NCBI GenBank assembly: GCA_902578175.1 | Contig: CACHBY010000004.1 | Location: 1 to 51,160 of the forward strand | DNA from: an uncultured Pelagibacteraceae bacterium | GTDB lineage: Bacteria; Pseudomonadota; Alphaproteobacteria; Pelagibacterales; Pelagibacteraceae | Direction: 5' to 3' | Length of the DNA stretch: 51,160 nt | Notes under the pieces: model-generated | Told to the model about the DNA's origin: nothing | Databases searched by the model: none | Seen by the model: the letters and a program-made list of their open reading frames with translations, nothing else | In this document: positions 43,264-51,160 of the stretch, piece by piece | Numbering within the stretch: the stretch's first letter is position 1 | Layout: each line of letters starts with the position of its first letter | Made by a program: the position numbers and the translations under genes

Positions 43264-44400
43264 TTAATAACTTTTAAGATATTTTAATCTTCCAATTATT
43301 TCATCTCTATCCATATAATATCCTTGAAGATGTCTATGTCCTGAGTTTGGATCAAATTCAGTTCTTCCATGAAGCAATCTTCTGTTATTAAAAGTAAATA
43401 TATCTCCTGGTCCTAATCTAAATTTAATTTGAAATTTTTCATCGTGTAATAGATTTCCAAATCTATGATGAGCCTTATAAACTTTGTCCATTAAGTCAGG
43501 ATGGCAATCTAAAGCATCCATAGTTGCAATACTAAATCTAATGTCATGATAATCATTATCTTTAGTCAAAGAAATTGCTGGCGCATAATAACTTCTTACA
43601 GATTCTTGCGTATAATCCATATCTCTAAATTTAAGGTGAACATTCACTAATGTATCAAAGATTTCCCTTTCATTTTTTCTCAAATAATCTGCTACAGCAA
43701 ATCCATCTACTGCCGAAGAATCTCCTCCATTTGCAGAATTAACCAAGCAGTGAAGAAATTGATAACCTGGGGGTGTCTCAAACCAAGGTAAATCCATATG
43801 ATTTCTCAAAGCATGGGCCGTATAGGCAGAATTATTTGGTTTTGGAATATTAATTACCTCAAATGGAGTTTTAAAAAAAGTTTCTCTAGTATGACTAATT
43901 CTATTTAAAACTTTAAATCCAGAGTTCTCATTTGTTGGTGCATTTTTGACAATTGCAATTCCAGTATGATGCAAAAGTTCCAACCATTTAATTAATCCCT
44001 GATCTGAATTAATTATCTCATCATGATCAATTTCTACAGATTGTAAATTTTTTTGCAGAGATTTATCCCAAAGTTTATAGGGTGATTTATATTCTAAATT
44101 ATTTTTTATTGTATAACAATTATCTCTCAGCCATTTTTGATCATAATAACTAACATGATCTCCATCACTCCATTCAATTTGTAGTTTACCATCATCATTT
44201 ACTAAAAATTTTTTAGGATTTATATCTTTAGACACCTTAAGAATATTAAACATTCTGTGACGAGAGTCTTTATCGTGTGCTGTGGGACAATTGTCTCTTA
44301 ACCATAAATAATTAAACTTACTTTTTTTTCCATCACTCCAATCAACTTCTAAATTCGTAGAATTTTTAGTTATATTTTTAATTTTACAATTTTGTTCCAT
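43264..44400 (-). CDS. Gamma-butyrobetaine/trimethyllysine hydroxylase-like 2OG-Fe(II) dioxygenase
   Basis: This 378-aa protein has an N-terminal DUF971-type domain with two WSDG...WLRDNC units (21-38 and 77-95) and a TauD-type catalytic domain. Iron ligands are His201 and Asp203 (RNHMDLPW) and distal His344 (RRLLHGRTEF). Relatives hydroxylate gamma-butyrobetaine to carnitine or trimethyllysine at C3. The Cys cluster that binds zinc in eukaryotic enzymes is reduced to single Cys residues here. It shares one base with the class II aldolase gene, which suggests that the hydroxylated product is then cleaved. Family assignment is good; the substrate is inferred. Confidence 0.83.
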   Translation of the reverse strand: MEQNCKIKNITKNSTNLEVDWSDGKKSKFNYLWLRDNCPTAHDKDSRHRMFNILKVSKDINPKKFLVNDDGKLQIEWSDGDHVSYYDQKWLRDNCYTIKNNLEYKSPYKLWDKSLQKNLQSVEIDHDEIINSDQGLIKWLELLHHTGIAIVKNAPTNENSGFKVLNRISHTRETFFKTPFEVINIPKPNNSAYTAHALRNHMDLPWFETPPGYQFLHCLVNSANGGDSSAVDGFAVADYLRKNEREIFDTLVNVHLKFRDMDYTQESVRSYYAPAISLTKDNDYHDIRFSIATMDALDCHPDLMDKVYKAHHRFGNLLHDEKFQIKFRLGPGDIFTFNNRRLLHGRTEFDPNSGHRHLQGYYMDRDEIIGRLKYLKSY

Positions 44401-45131
44401 TAACTTTTATAATTTGAATTTTCACGATCCAATTTTCTCAGTAATGCAGCCCATTCTGTTTTTCCATTATAATTATAATCATCTGAACTGCTCATATTTT
44501 CCCAAAAATATGCAGCTTTTTGTTTGTCTATTTCATGTTTACTTAATCCCATAGATAAATTTTTTACTTGAACAGTGCATGCTTGCTCCAAATAATAAGC
44601 TCTAAAAAAAGCTTCTGCAGCAGTTTTGCCTACAGTGTAATATCCATGATTTCTAGTAATTAAAATATCATGCTTACCTATGAGGTTCTCAAATTTTTTT
44701 CCAAAATCTTTATCTTCAACAAATTCATAATCAATATATCCAATTAAATGATTTAAATAGACTGCCGCTTGTGAAAGATACATCAAACCTTCTTTAGTTC
44801 CTCCAACTGCCATAACATCATTAGCGTGACCGTGAACGTAAAAATTCACATCGGATCGAGAATTAAAAATCCACTGAGCAAGATTTATACATCCATCATT
44901 TAACCACGGTCCATCTGAATTGATTTTTCTTCCCTCTTTATCTATTTTTACTAAAGATGATGCTGTGATCTCTTCATAAAACATTCCATAAGGATGAACA
45001 AAAGAACAATCTTTATTTTCTACTGATCTTGCTCCTGCACACTGATTAGCAAGATCTGTCATGCCATACATATGTAAAATTCTATATAAAGCAGATAATT
45101 CTATTCGCACATCAATGTCTGTTTGCGCCAT
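44400..45131 (-). CDS. Class II aldolase/adducin family protein
   Basis: This protein of about 243 aa starts at ATG 45131 (MAQTDIDVRIELSALYRI); a longer TTG-initiated form to 45167 adds only an unlikely hydrophobic leader. The zinc-binding His pair of the family is visible in FYVHGHAND and a third His in ITRNHGYYTVG. Members include fuculose-phosphate aldolase and various decarboxylases or aldolases on hydroxy-carbonyl substrates. It is upstream of, and overlaps by one base, the dioxygenase gene. No phosphate substrate is implied by the sequence. Confidence 0.83.
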   Translation of the reverse strand: MAQTDIDVRIELSALYRILHMYGMTDLANQCAGARSVENKDCSFVHPYGMFYEEITASSLVKIDKEGRKINSDGPWLNDGCINLAQWIFNSRSDVNFYVHGHANDVMAVGGTKEGLMYLSQAAVYLNHLIGYIDYEFVEDKDFGKKFENLIGKHDILITRNHGYYTVGKTAAEAFFRAYYLEQACTVQVKNLSMGLSKHEIDKQKAAYFWENMSSSDDYNYNGKTEWAALLRKLDRENSNYKS

Positions 45132-45256
45132 AACTAAAATTCTTATTAAAAAATTAAGTAAAAGCAAATAAATATAGCTTTATATTTTTAGAACAATCAG
45201 AAGTTGTATAATATTTATTTTACATTCTATCATCGTAACTGTTACAAGAATATCCA
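45132..45256. promoter_or_regulatory. 125-nt divergent region between aldolase and ProV-like genes
   Basis: No ORF of note was found. On the plus strand TATAAT (45207-45212) is a possible -10, without a clear -35. A short inverted repeat, GTAAC-T-GTTAC (45235-45245), lies just before the ProV-like start. The two operons may be jointly controlled from this stretch. Confidence 0.35.
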
Positions 45257-46282
45257 ATGTCAAAAATTGAGATCAATAACGTTTACAAAATTTTTGGAAA
45301 TGATCCTAAGTCTGTACTTCCAATGGTTAAGGATGGTGCTACGAAAGATGAGATCTTGGAAAAAACTGGACATACAGTTGGCTTAGATAATGTCTCGCTT
45401 AAAATTGAGGAAGGTGAAACTTTTGTATGTATGGGTTTATCAGGTTCAGGAAAATCTACACTTATTAGACATTTAAATAGATTAATTGATCCGACTGATG
45501 GTGAAATTTTAGTTGAGGGTACAAATGTCATGTCTCTTAATAAAGATAAACTAATTGAATTTAGACGACATAAAATGAGTATGGTTTTTCAAAGATTTGG
45601 TTTATTCCCACACAAAACAGTAATTCAAAATGTTGGTTATGGACTAGAAATGCAGGGTAAAGCAGAGGACGAAAGAAATAAAATCTCAATGGAAAAAATT
45701 GATGCTGTTGGTCTAACTGGTTTTGAAAATCAATATCCAGCCCAATTATCAGGAGGAATGCAGCAGCGTGTAGGATTGGCAAGAGCATTAGCAACTGACA
45801 CAGATATTATGTTAATGGATGAAGCATTTAGTGCGCTAGATCCTTTGATAAGAAGTGATATGCAAAAACAATTAATTGATCTTCAATCTCAATTAAAAAA
45901 AACTATTGTCTTCATAACTCATGATCTTGATGAGTCGTTAAGATTGGGTGATCATATAGGAATATTAAACTCTGGCAAATTAGTTCAAGTGGGTACTCCT
46001 GAAGAAATTATCATGAAACCTGCCGATGATTATGTGAAAGCATTCGTAAAAGATGTGAATAGAGCAAAAGTAATTAAAGCAAAAATTATTATGAAAAGTG
46101 CTGATGAAGCAAATAATATTGATAAATCAAATCTAATAAAAGTAAATGAAGATGAATTTATAGAAGATTTCTTACCTAAAATTGTTTGTTCAGACTCGAA
46201 TTGCGAAGTGGTTGATAAAAGTGGAAATATAAAAGGGTATATTTCAAATCAAGAATTACAGTCCTCATTAACAAGATCATAA
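45257..46282 (+). CDS. proV: Glycine betaine/proline-type ABC ATPase (ProV/OpuAA-like), orphan
   Basis: This 341-aa ATPase carries the ProV-type N-terminal extension before the Walker A (GLSGSGKSTL), Q-loop MVFQRFGLFPHKTV, signature LSGGMQQRVGLARALA and Walker B IMLMDEAFSALDP. The C-terminal part, where ProV has two CBS domains, is short (about residues 265-341), so at most one CBS-like unit remains. No permease or binding-protein gene is adjacent, so partners must be elsewhere. The next gene begins with GTG only 1 nt after the stop. Confidence 0.88.
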   Translation: MSKIEINNVYKIFGNDPKSVLPMVKDGATKDEILEKTGHTVGLDNVSLKIEEGETFVCMGLSGSGKSTLIRHLNRLIDPTDGEILVEGTNVMSLNKDKLIEFRRHKMSMVFQRFGLFPHKTVIQNVGYGLEMQGKAEDERNKISMEKIDAVGLTGFENQYPAQLSGGMQQRVGLARALATDTDIMLMDEAFSALDPLIRSDMQKQLIDLQSQLKKTIVFITHDLDESLRLGDHIGILNSGKLVQVGTPEEIIMKPADDYVKAFVKDVNRAKVIKAKIIMKSADEANNIDKSNLIKVNEDEFIEDFLPKIVCSDSNCEVVDKSGNIKGYISNQELQSSLTRS

Positions 46283-46283
46283 A

Positions 46284-46745
46284 GTGTTATTAAAAACTTT
46301 CGAAGTCAAAAAAGAATGGGTTGATTATAACAATCATATGAACATGGCTTATTATGTGCTTGTATTTGACCAGGCGTGGGAAGTTGCTCTTGAAAAATTT
46401 AAGATGGGAGGAACCGCAGCCAAAGATCTTAATAGAAGTACAATGGTTGTTGAAACAAATACTAAATACTTAAATGAAGTCAAAGAAGGAGAGGTGGTAA
46501 ATGTTAATCTTACTTTTTTTGACCATGATAAAAAAAGACTACATTTAAAAATGGAAATGATTTCTCAAAAAACTAATAAACTTTCAGCTTCTATGGAATG
46601 GATATCGCTATATATAGATTTAAGCAAAAGAAGAGTTACTGAATTTGAGGAAGAAAAAGTAAAATTAATGAAAGATTTTATTGAAGAAAATAAGTCAAAA
46701 TTTTCAAACGAAGGTCTTCTGTTCTCTTCTAAATTGAAGAAATAA
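46284..46745 (+). CDS. Hotdog-fold thioesterase, betainyl-CoA thioesterase-like
   Basis: This 153-aa single hotdog-domain protein begins at GTG. VKKEWVDYNNHMNMAYYVLVFDQA carries the family Asp and NHMN pattern of 4HBT thioesterases, and LNEVKEGEVVNVNLTFFDHDKKRLH forms the central sheet. The WVDYN-HMN-YY layout resembles thioesterases in carnitine breakdown (betainyl-CoA to glycine betaine). The ProV-like gene before it and a BetA-like gene downstream favour a betaine role. The fold is certain; the substrate is inferred. Confidence 0.75.
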   Translation: MLLKTFEVKKEWVDYNNHMNMAYYVLVFDQAWEVALEKFKMGGTAAKDLNRSTMVVETNTKYLNEVKEGEVVNVNLTFFDHDKKRLHLKMEMISQKTNKLSASMEWISLYIDLSKRRVTEFEEEKVKLMKDFIEENKSKFSNEGLLFSSKLKK

Positions 46746-46785
46746 TCTAATATTCTATACAATTTTTTTTTGATATAGGTGCATA

Positions 46786-47739
46786 ATGAGCGCTAATAAT
46801 AATTCAAGAGGTATAATTCTAATAATTACTGCAATGACATTTTTTGCAATGCAGGATGCTTTAATTAAATTCATTTTTGAAAAGGCAGCTCTATATGAAA
46901 TATTTTTTGGAAGATATTTTGTTGCAGCAATTTTGTTGTTTGGTTACATAAAATTTAGAAAACAAAAAGTTTCTCTTAAAACTTACTACCCTTTTTTAAC
47001 AATACTAAGAGTGGTTTTACATTTTATTGCTTTTTCTGCTTTTTTTATCTCATTAACTTTTATGCCTTTAGCAACAGCAAATGCTTTATTTTTTTCTTCA
47101 CCTTTTTTCGTATCTATATTTGCAAAATTATTTTTAAAAGAAACTATTGGTATTAGAAGATGGTCAGCCATTATTTTTGGTTTTATTGGTGTTTTTATAG
47201 TATTAAATCCAAATTTTTCAGATTTTGAATATCGAAGTCTTTTACCAGTTTTTTGTGCATTTTGTTACGCAGCCTCTATGACAATTACAAAATATACATC
47301 TGATAAAGATGATGTTAACACTCAATTATATTACTTCTATCTAATTGCAATATTGCTTTGCGTAATTTTATATTTTTTTATGGGTAGTGGTCAGCTGAAT
47401 AATCAAAACTTTGATCCAACAATACAATTCATCTTTAGAGAATGGTTTTCAAATATTGAATATACTTGGAAATTTATTTTATTTTTTGGTTTTGCTGCAT
47501 CAATAGCTTTTGTTTGTATTTTTTCTGCGTATATAGTTGCCTCTCCTTCGGTTGTTTCTCTATTTGAATATTCGCTAATTATAATGTCAATGATACCAGG
47601 TTATTTTTTATTTAATGAAATACCTTCGGGTAGAACATTCATAGGAGTTGCATGTATAATAGCTGCTGGAATTTATATTTATTTGAGAGAGAAAGTTAGA
47701 GATCAGTATATTGCAACCGAAACACCAGTGAGAAGATGA
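46786..47739 (+). CDS. EamA/DMT superfamily transporter
   Basis: This 317-aa protein has about ten hydrophobic spans and two EamA repeats; GIRRWSAIIFGFIGVFIVLNP and RTFIGVACIIAAGIYIYLRE are the repeat-end helices. There is a likely start GCATAATGAG at 46786. It is distinct from the DMT gene at 33278 and not notably similar in detail. In this neighbourhood it could export a by-product of quaternary-amine metabolism, but no substrate can be read. Confidence 0.87.
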   Translation: MSANNNSRGIILIITAMTFFAMQDALIKFIFEKAALYEIFFGRYFVAAILLFGYIKFRKQKVSLKTYYPFLTILRVVLHFIAFSAFFISLTFMPLATANALFFSSPFFVSIFAKLFLKETIGIRRWSAIIFGFIGVFIVLNPNFSDFEYRSLLPVFCAFCYAASMTITKYTSDKDDVNTQLYYFYLIAILLCVILYFFMGSGQLNNQNFDPTIQFIFREWFSNIEYTWKFILFFGFAASIAFVCIFSAYIVASPSVVSLFEYSLIIMSMIPGYFLFNEIPSGRTFIGVACIIAAGIYIYLREKVRDQYIATETPVRR

Positions 47740-47769
47740 ATATTAAAGATCTATTAATTTATATAAATT

Positions 47770-49356
47770 ATGACCTATGATTATTTAATTATTGGCGCTG
47801 GAACAGCTGGATGTGTTCTTGCAAATAGGTTAACTGAGAAGTCTCAAAATAATGTTGCTATTTTTGAGGCTGGTAAACCAAGTGATATTTGGAAAGTAAA
47901 TATGCCATTAGCAATTTTATACACAATGCATGATCCAAAGTATAATTACAAATATTATTCAGAACCAGAACCTTATCTACATAACAGAAGATTATTTTGT
48001 CCAAGAGGAAAAATGATTGGTGGATGCTCTGCTCATAATGGAATGGTATTTGTTAGAGGAAATCCAAATGATTATCAAAGATGGGCATCTTTTGGATTAG
48101 ACGATTGGTCATATGAAAAAGTCCTTCCCTATTTTAAAAAAATTGAAACTTGGTCAGAAGGAGAAAATGAATATCGAGGTGGTAGTGGGATATTGCCAGT
48201 AAACCAATCTAAAAATAAAAATCCTTTATTTAAAGCATTTGTAGATTCAGCTGGAGAAGCTGGTTACAAAATAAATAACGATATGAATGGTAAGGAACAA
48301 GAAGGTTTTGGTATGTACGATGTCACTATTCATAAAGGCGAGAGAGCCAGTGTTTCAAAATATTATTTAAATGCTGCAAAAAAAAGAAAAAACCTTAAAG
48401 TATTTACAGAAGCTTATGTTGAGAGAATAATTTTTGATGGAAAAAAAGCAATTGGAATCGAAGTTAAAATTAAAGATAAAGTTGAAAAAATTTATGCAAA
48501 TAAAGAAGTAATTTTAAGTGGAGGTGCAATTAATTCACCTCAGTTACTTATGCTTTCAGGGATTGGCCCAAGTCAACACTTAAAAGATAAGGGAATTGAT
48601 GTTGTTCATAACTTAGAAGGTGTTGGAAAAAACCTACAAGATCATTTGGAAACTTACGTTCAACAAGAATGTAAAACTAAAGATACTTTATATTCATACG
48701 TTAATAAGCTTAATATGCTTAAAATTGGTATTCAGTGGTTTTTAAATAGAAGTGGTCCTTGTTCTAATTCTTTCCTAGAGGCGGGTGGCTTTTGTAAATC
48801 ATCGCCAGATAGAGAATATCCTAATATTCAATTTCATTTTTTTCCTGCTTTTGTAATTGATCATGGATTAGTTGATCCAGATAGACATGGTTATCAATTA
48901 CATGCCAGTCCAAATCACCCTAAAAGTCGAGGTCATATAACTTTAAACAGCTCTGATCCTTACGATTATCCAAAAATTCAATTTAATTATTTGGAACATG
49001 AGGACGATTTAAAACAAACTATAGAGTGTATACATGTAGCAAGAAAAATTTTAGAACAAAATTCATTAAAACCATTTGCAGGAAAAGAAGTTGGGCCAGG
49101 AGAAAATGTTCAAACTAATGATTTATTAGAAGAATATATCCGATCAAAAGCTGAAACTGCTTACCACCCTTCATGCACACTTAAGATGGGAACAGATAAG
49201 ATGTCGGTAGTAGATGAAAAACTAAAAGTAAATGGATTACAGAATATCAGGGTTGTCGATGCGTCTGTAATGCCAGAAATTACAAGTGGAAATTTAAATG
49301 CTCCGACTTTGATGATTGCTGAACGGTCTGCAGATTTTATAAAAAATAGTAATTAA
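47770..49356 (+). CDS. betA: GMC oxidoreductase, choline dehydrogenase-like
   Basis: This 528-aa FAD flavoprotein has a dinucleotide motif IIGAGTAGCVLANRLTE near the N-terminus, GMC signature 1 around RGKMIGGCSAHNGMVFVRG, signature 2 GGAINSPQLLMLSGIGP and catalytic His466 (YHPSCTLKMG). BetA oxidises choline to betaine aldehyde and glycine betaine. Other GMC alcohol dehydrogenases share these motifs, so choline is likely but not certain. It lies 1 nt before the next gene. Confidence 0.85.
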   Translation: MTYDYLIIGAGTAGCVLANRLTEKSQNNVAIFEAGKPSDIWKVNMPLAILYTMHDPKYNYKYYSEPEPYLHNRRLFCPRGKMIGGCSAHNGMVFVRGNPNDYQRWASFGLDDWSYEKVLPYFKKIETWSEGENEYRGGSGILPVNQSKNKNPLFKAFVDSAGEAGYKINNDMNGKEQEGFGMYDVTIHKGERASVSKYYLNAAKKRKNLKVFTEAYVERIIFDGKKAIGIEVKIKDKVEKIYANKEVILSGGAINSPQLLMLSGIGPSQHLKDKGIDVVHNLEGVGKNLQDHLETYVQQECKTKDTLYSYVNKLNMLKIGIQWFLNRSGPCSNSFLEAGGFCKSSPDREYPNIQFHFFPAFVIDHGLVDPDRHGYQLHASPNHPKSRGHITLNSSDPYDYPKIQFNYLEHEDDLKQTIECIHVARKILEQNSLKPFAGKEVGPGENVQTNDLLEEYIRSKAETAYHPSCTLKMGTDKMSVVDEKLKVNGLQNIRVVDASVMPEITSGNLNAPTLMIAERSADFIKNSN

Positions 49357-49357
49357 A

Positions 49358-50326
49358 GTGTCAAAAAATTATATTCCAACGATTAATATTTCTTCACTGA
49401 CCAGAAATAATTTTGAAACTCAAAGTGCAATAAAAACAATTAAAGAAATTGAAAAAGCTTGTGTAAATATAGGTTTTTTCCAAGTAACAGGACATGGACT
49501 TAATTTGAAAGAAATTAAAAAAATTTGCAAGGTTGGAAATCAATTTTTTAATTTGCCAGATAGCAAAAAAAGAGAATTATCTCCAAAAAAATGGAACAAA
49601 AAAAATAATAATCTATATCGTGGCTACTTTCCTAATGATGTCAATGGCAAAGAAGGTTTAGATATTGGAGATTTGAAAGTTACTAAGAAATATTCTTCAA
49701 AAACTAAAAACCAATATATTGAATATTTAAATCTTGATACATGCTTTAACAAAACTTCTATTAGGACTTTAAATAAATATTTTGAAAATATTTATAATTT
49801 AAGTGAGACTTTATTTAAAAGTATAATCAAATTAAATAAGCTTAATCCAAACCTTTCAAGCAAGGCTTTTTCTAGGTTAAAAACACTTAGCACCTTAAGA
49901 TTTAATTACTATCCAAATCAAACAAAGCCAGTGGAGATATCAAAACAAGATGGTGTTGCGCTCGGATGTGAAACGCATGTTGATAGTGGAATATTTACAG
50001 TTCTTTATCAAGATAAAAAAGGTGGTCTTCAAGTACAGAATAGAAAAACAAAAAAATGGTATGATGTGCCATTTAATAAAAGAGCTTTAGTAGTAAATAC
50101 TGGTAGAGCCTTAGAATTTTTAAGTAGAGGAAAATTTAAAGCTACAAACCACAGGGTACTATGGAATAAAAGTAAGAGACTTTCAATTCCATTCTTCTTT
50201 GAACCCTCTTATGACTTTAAAATGAACAAATCTTTCCTTAATTCAAAAAAATATTCTAACACAGGTCAAATTTACGAAAAATTTCTAAATCAATCGTTAA
50301 AGAAATTTATTGAATACCAACGTTAA
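49358..50326 (+). CDS. Isopenicillin N synthase-like 2OG-Fe(II) dioxygenase
   Basis: This 322-aa protein has an N-terminal DIOX_N region (INISSLTRNN, GFFQVTGHGL, FFNLPDSKKR) and the catalytic jelly roll. Iron ligands are His207, Asp209 (ETHVDSG) and His265 (TNHRVLW); the 2OG-binding Arg274 and Ser276 (RLSIPFF) are present. Start is GTG, 1 nt after the BetA-like stop. IPNS-like oxygenases hydroxylate or cyclise diverse small molecules; gibberellin- or ethylene-type names in databases are not informative. The substrate may be linked to the alcohol handled by the upstream GMC enzyme. Confidence 0.85.
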   Translation: MSKNYIPTINISSLTRNNFETQSAIKTIKEIEKACVNIGFFQVTGHGLNLKEIKKICKVGNQFFNLPDSKKRELSPKKWNKKNNNLYRGYFPNDVNGKEGLDIGDLKVTKKYSSKTKNQYIEYLNLDTCFNKTSIRTLNKYFENIYNLSETLFKSIIKLNKLNPNLSSKAFSRLKTLSTLRFNYYPNQTKPVEISKQDGVALGCETHVDSGIFTVLYQDKKGGLQVQNRKTKKWYDVPFNKRALVVNTGRALEFLSRGKFKATNHRVLWNKSKRLSIPFFFEPSYDFKMNKSFLNSKKYSNTGQIYEKFLNQSLKKFIEYQR

Positions 50327-50340
50327 AATACTTTAAGTCG

Positions 50341-50368
50341 TTGAAAATTTATAATTAACTTTTATAAA
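50341..50368 (+). promoter_or_regulatory. Candidate promoter of glpD
   Basis: TTGAAA (50341-50346) and TATAAA (50363-50368) are separated by 16 nt, with a start expected a few bases before the ATG. An 11-bp direct repeat AATTTATAATT (50345-50355 and 50370-50380) brackets the -10. This is a fair, not strong, sigma70 match. Confidence 0.4.
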
Positions 50369-50382
50369 GAATTTATAATTTA

Positions 50383-51160
50383 ATGTCTAAAGTATTTGAT
50401 TTATTCATAATTGGTGGTGGTATAAACGGTGCAGGTATTGCAAGAGATGCTGCAGGAAGAGGTTTGTCAGTATGTTTGGCTGATAAAGGTGAAATTGGAG
50501 GTGCAACTTCTTCTTGGTCAACAAAATTAATTCATGGTGGGCTTCGGTATCTAGAAAATTACGAATTTAAATTAGTAAGAGAGTCACTTAAAGAAAGAGA
50601 AATTGTTTACAAAATTGCAAAACATATCTCAACACCAATTCCATTTATTATCCCTCATACTGATAAAATAAGACCAGCTTGGTTAATTAAATTTGGTTTG
50701 TTTTTGTATGACAATTTAGGTGGAAAAACCAATATTCCAAAATCAAAAACATTTGATCTTAATAAAAAATTTCCAAATATTCTAAAAGAAAAATATAAAA
50801 CTGGTTTTCAATATTTTGATATTCAAATTGACGATAAAAAATTAACAAAACTAAATGCTAAAGATGCAAAAAGAAACAAAGCCAAAATTTTAGAATACAA
50901 CAAAGTTAAAAAGGCTGAAATTATTAATAATGAGTGGGTCATAAGTCTTCAAAATGGAAAAAAATTAAAATCAAAAGTTTTGATCAATGCATCCGGCCCG
51001 TGGATAAATGAGACTTTGAATAAAAATATAAAAATAAAATCTAAAAATAAAATCAGATTAGTTAAAGGTAGTCACATCATTACTAAGAAGTTATATAAAG
51101 AAGATGTTGCATTTACATTCCAAAATACAGATAAAAGAATAATATTTGTAATTCCTTACA
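50383..51160 (+). CDS. glpD: Glycerol-3-phosphate dehydrogenase (3' partial)
   Basis: The frame from ATG 50383 runs off the window end with 259 residues visible. FAD-binding LFIIGGGINGAGIARDAAGRG at the N-terminus, GGATSSWSTKLIHGGLRYLE and KVLINASGPWINE match respiratory GlpD. It oxidises sn-glycerol-3-phosphate to dihydroxyacetone phosphate and feeds electrons to quinone. The Ugp transporter and glycerophosphodiesterase at 37253-43141 would supply its substrate. The C-terminal half is outside the window. Confidence 0.92.
   Translation, partial: MSKVFDLFIIGGGINGAGIARDAAGRGLSVCLADKGEIGGATSSWSTKLIHGGLRYLENYEFKLVRESLKEREIVYKIAKHISTPIPFIIPHTDKIRPAWLIKFGLFLYDNLGGKTNIPKSKTFDLNKKFPNILKEKYKTGFQYFDIQIDDKKLTKLNAKDAKRNKAKILEYNKVKKAEIINNEWVISLQNGKKLKSKVLINASGPWINETLNKNIKIKSKNKIRLVKGSHIITKKLYKEDVAFTFQNTDKRIIFVIPY

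Noticed and set aside
1..51160. CRISPR arrays, tRNA/rRNA genes, insertion sequences, prophage or toxin-antitoxin modules
   Set aside because: I looked for repeated spacers, tRNA-like cloverleaf and CCA ends, transposase motifs and paired small ORFs and found none; subtle RNA genes could still be missed by eye.

Overview
The window is AT-rich, very densely packed bacterial DNA. Its gene set and style point to a SAR11-type marine alphaproteobacterium (Candidatus Pelagibacter or a close relative). The signs are Lys/Asn/Ile-rich proteins, many 1-20 nt gene overlaps, no gene-free stretch above about 130 nt, many solute-binding-protein transporters, and enzymes for methylated amines, osmolytes and glycerophosphodiesters. 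This taxonomic call is an inference from content. No rRNA, tRNA, CRISPR array, insertion sequence or prophage gene was seen. The window begins inside a glutamine-synthetase-family gene and ends inside glpD.

Region 1 (2-6908) is a nitrogen/methylamine block: a gamma-glutamylmethylamide synthetase-like protein, three N-methylglutamate-synthase-like subunits (amidotransferase, GXGXG and FMN/Fe-S domains), an unknown 136-aa protein, an Amt transporter, and two small single-span membrane proteins separated by a strong terminator. Region 2 (6926-10812) is a second GS-III-like gene, a diaminopropionate ammonia-lyase-like PLP enzyme and a DNA photolyase. Region 3 (10814-18266, minus) is an eight-gene run: csaA, a LysE exporter, aconitase, a YfgM-like TPR protein, bamB, a cupin-like protein, zapE and yjbQ. 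Region 4 (18291-26756) holds an ArgE-like deacetylase, a ureohydrolase plus aldehyde dehydrogenase pair, a putative periplasmic zinc protease plus cyclophilin pair, and a divergent beta-oxidation pair (FadN-like / thiolase) whose shared control region has a perfect 15-bp inverted repeat.

Region 5 (26758-36543) is a Pot-type ABC transporter next to ectoine-catabolism-like genes (DoeA-like hydrolase, EutA-like protein). Opposite them run a DMT exporter, a beta-hydroxyacid dehydrogenase and a second aldehyde dehydrogenase. Region 6 (36524-43141, minus) is a complete Ugp-type system with glycerophosphodiesterase and a tandemly duplicated inner-membrane permease; a 2H-phosphoesterase-like gene lies at its end. 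Region 7 (43264-50326) looks like quaternary-amine metabolism: a class II aldolase with a gamma-butyrobetaine-hydroxylase-like enzyme, facing an orphan ProV-like ATPase, a betainyl-CoA-thioesterase-like protein, a DMT transporter, a BetA-like GMC oxidoreductase and an IPNS-like dioxygenase. GlpD (50383 to the end) would oxidise glycerol-3-phosphate supplied by the Ugp system.

Three strong hairpins (after the Amt operon and after both ABC binding-protein genes) are each followed by a T-rich stretch and, a short distance on, the next start codon. By contrast all five convergent gene pairs abut or overlap, with no terminator between them. I did not find a clearly novel defence or mobile system. 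The best candidates for new biology are the methylamine/Amt block with its unknown 136-aa member, the Pot/ectoine locus, the hydroxylase-aldolase pair and the duplicated Ugp permease.
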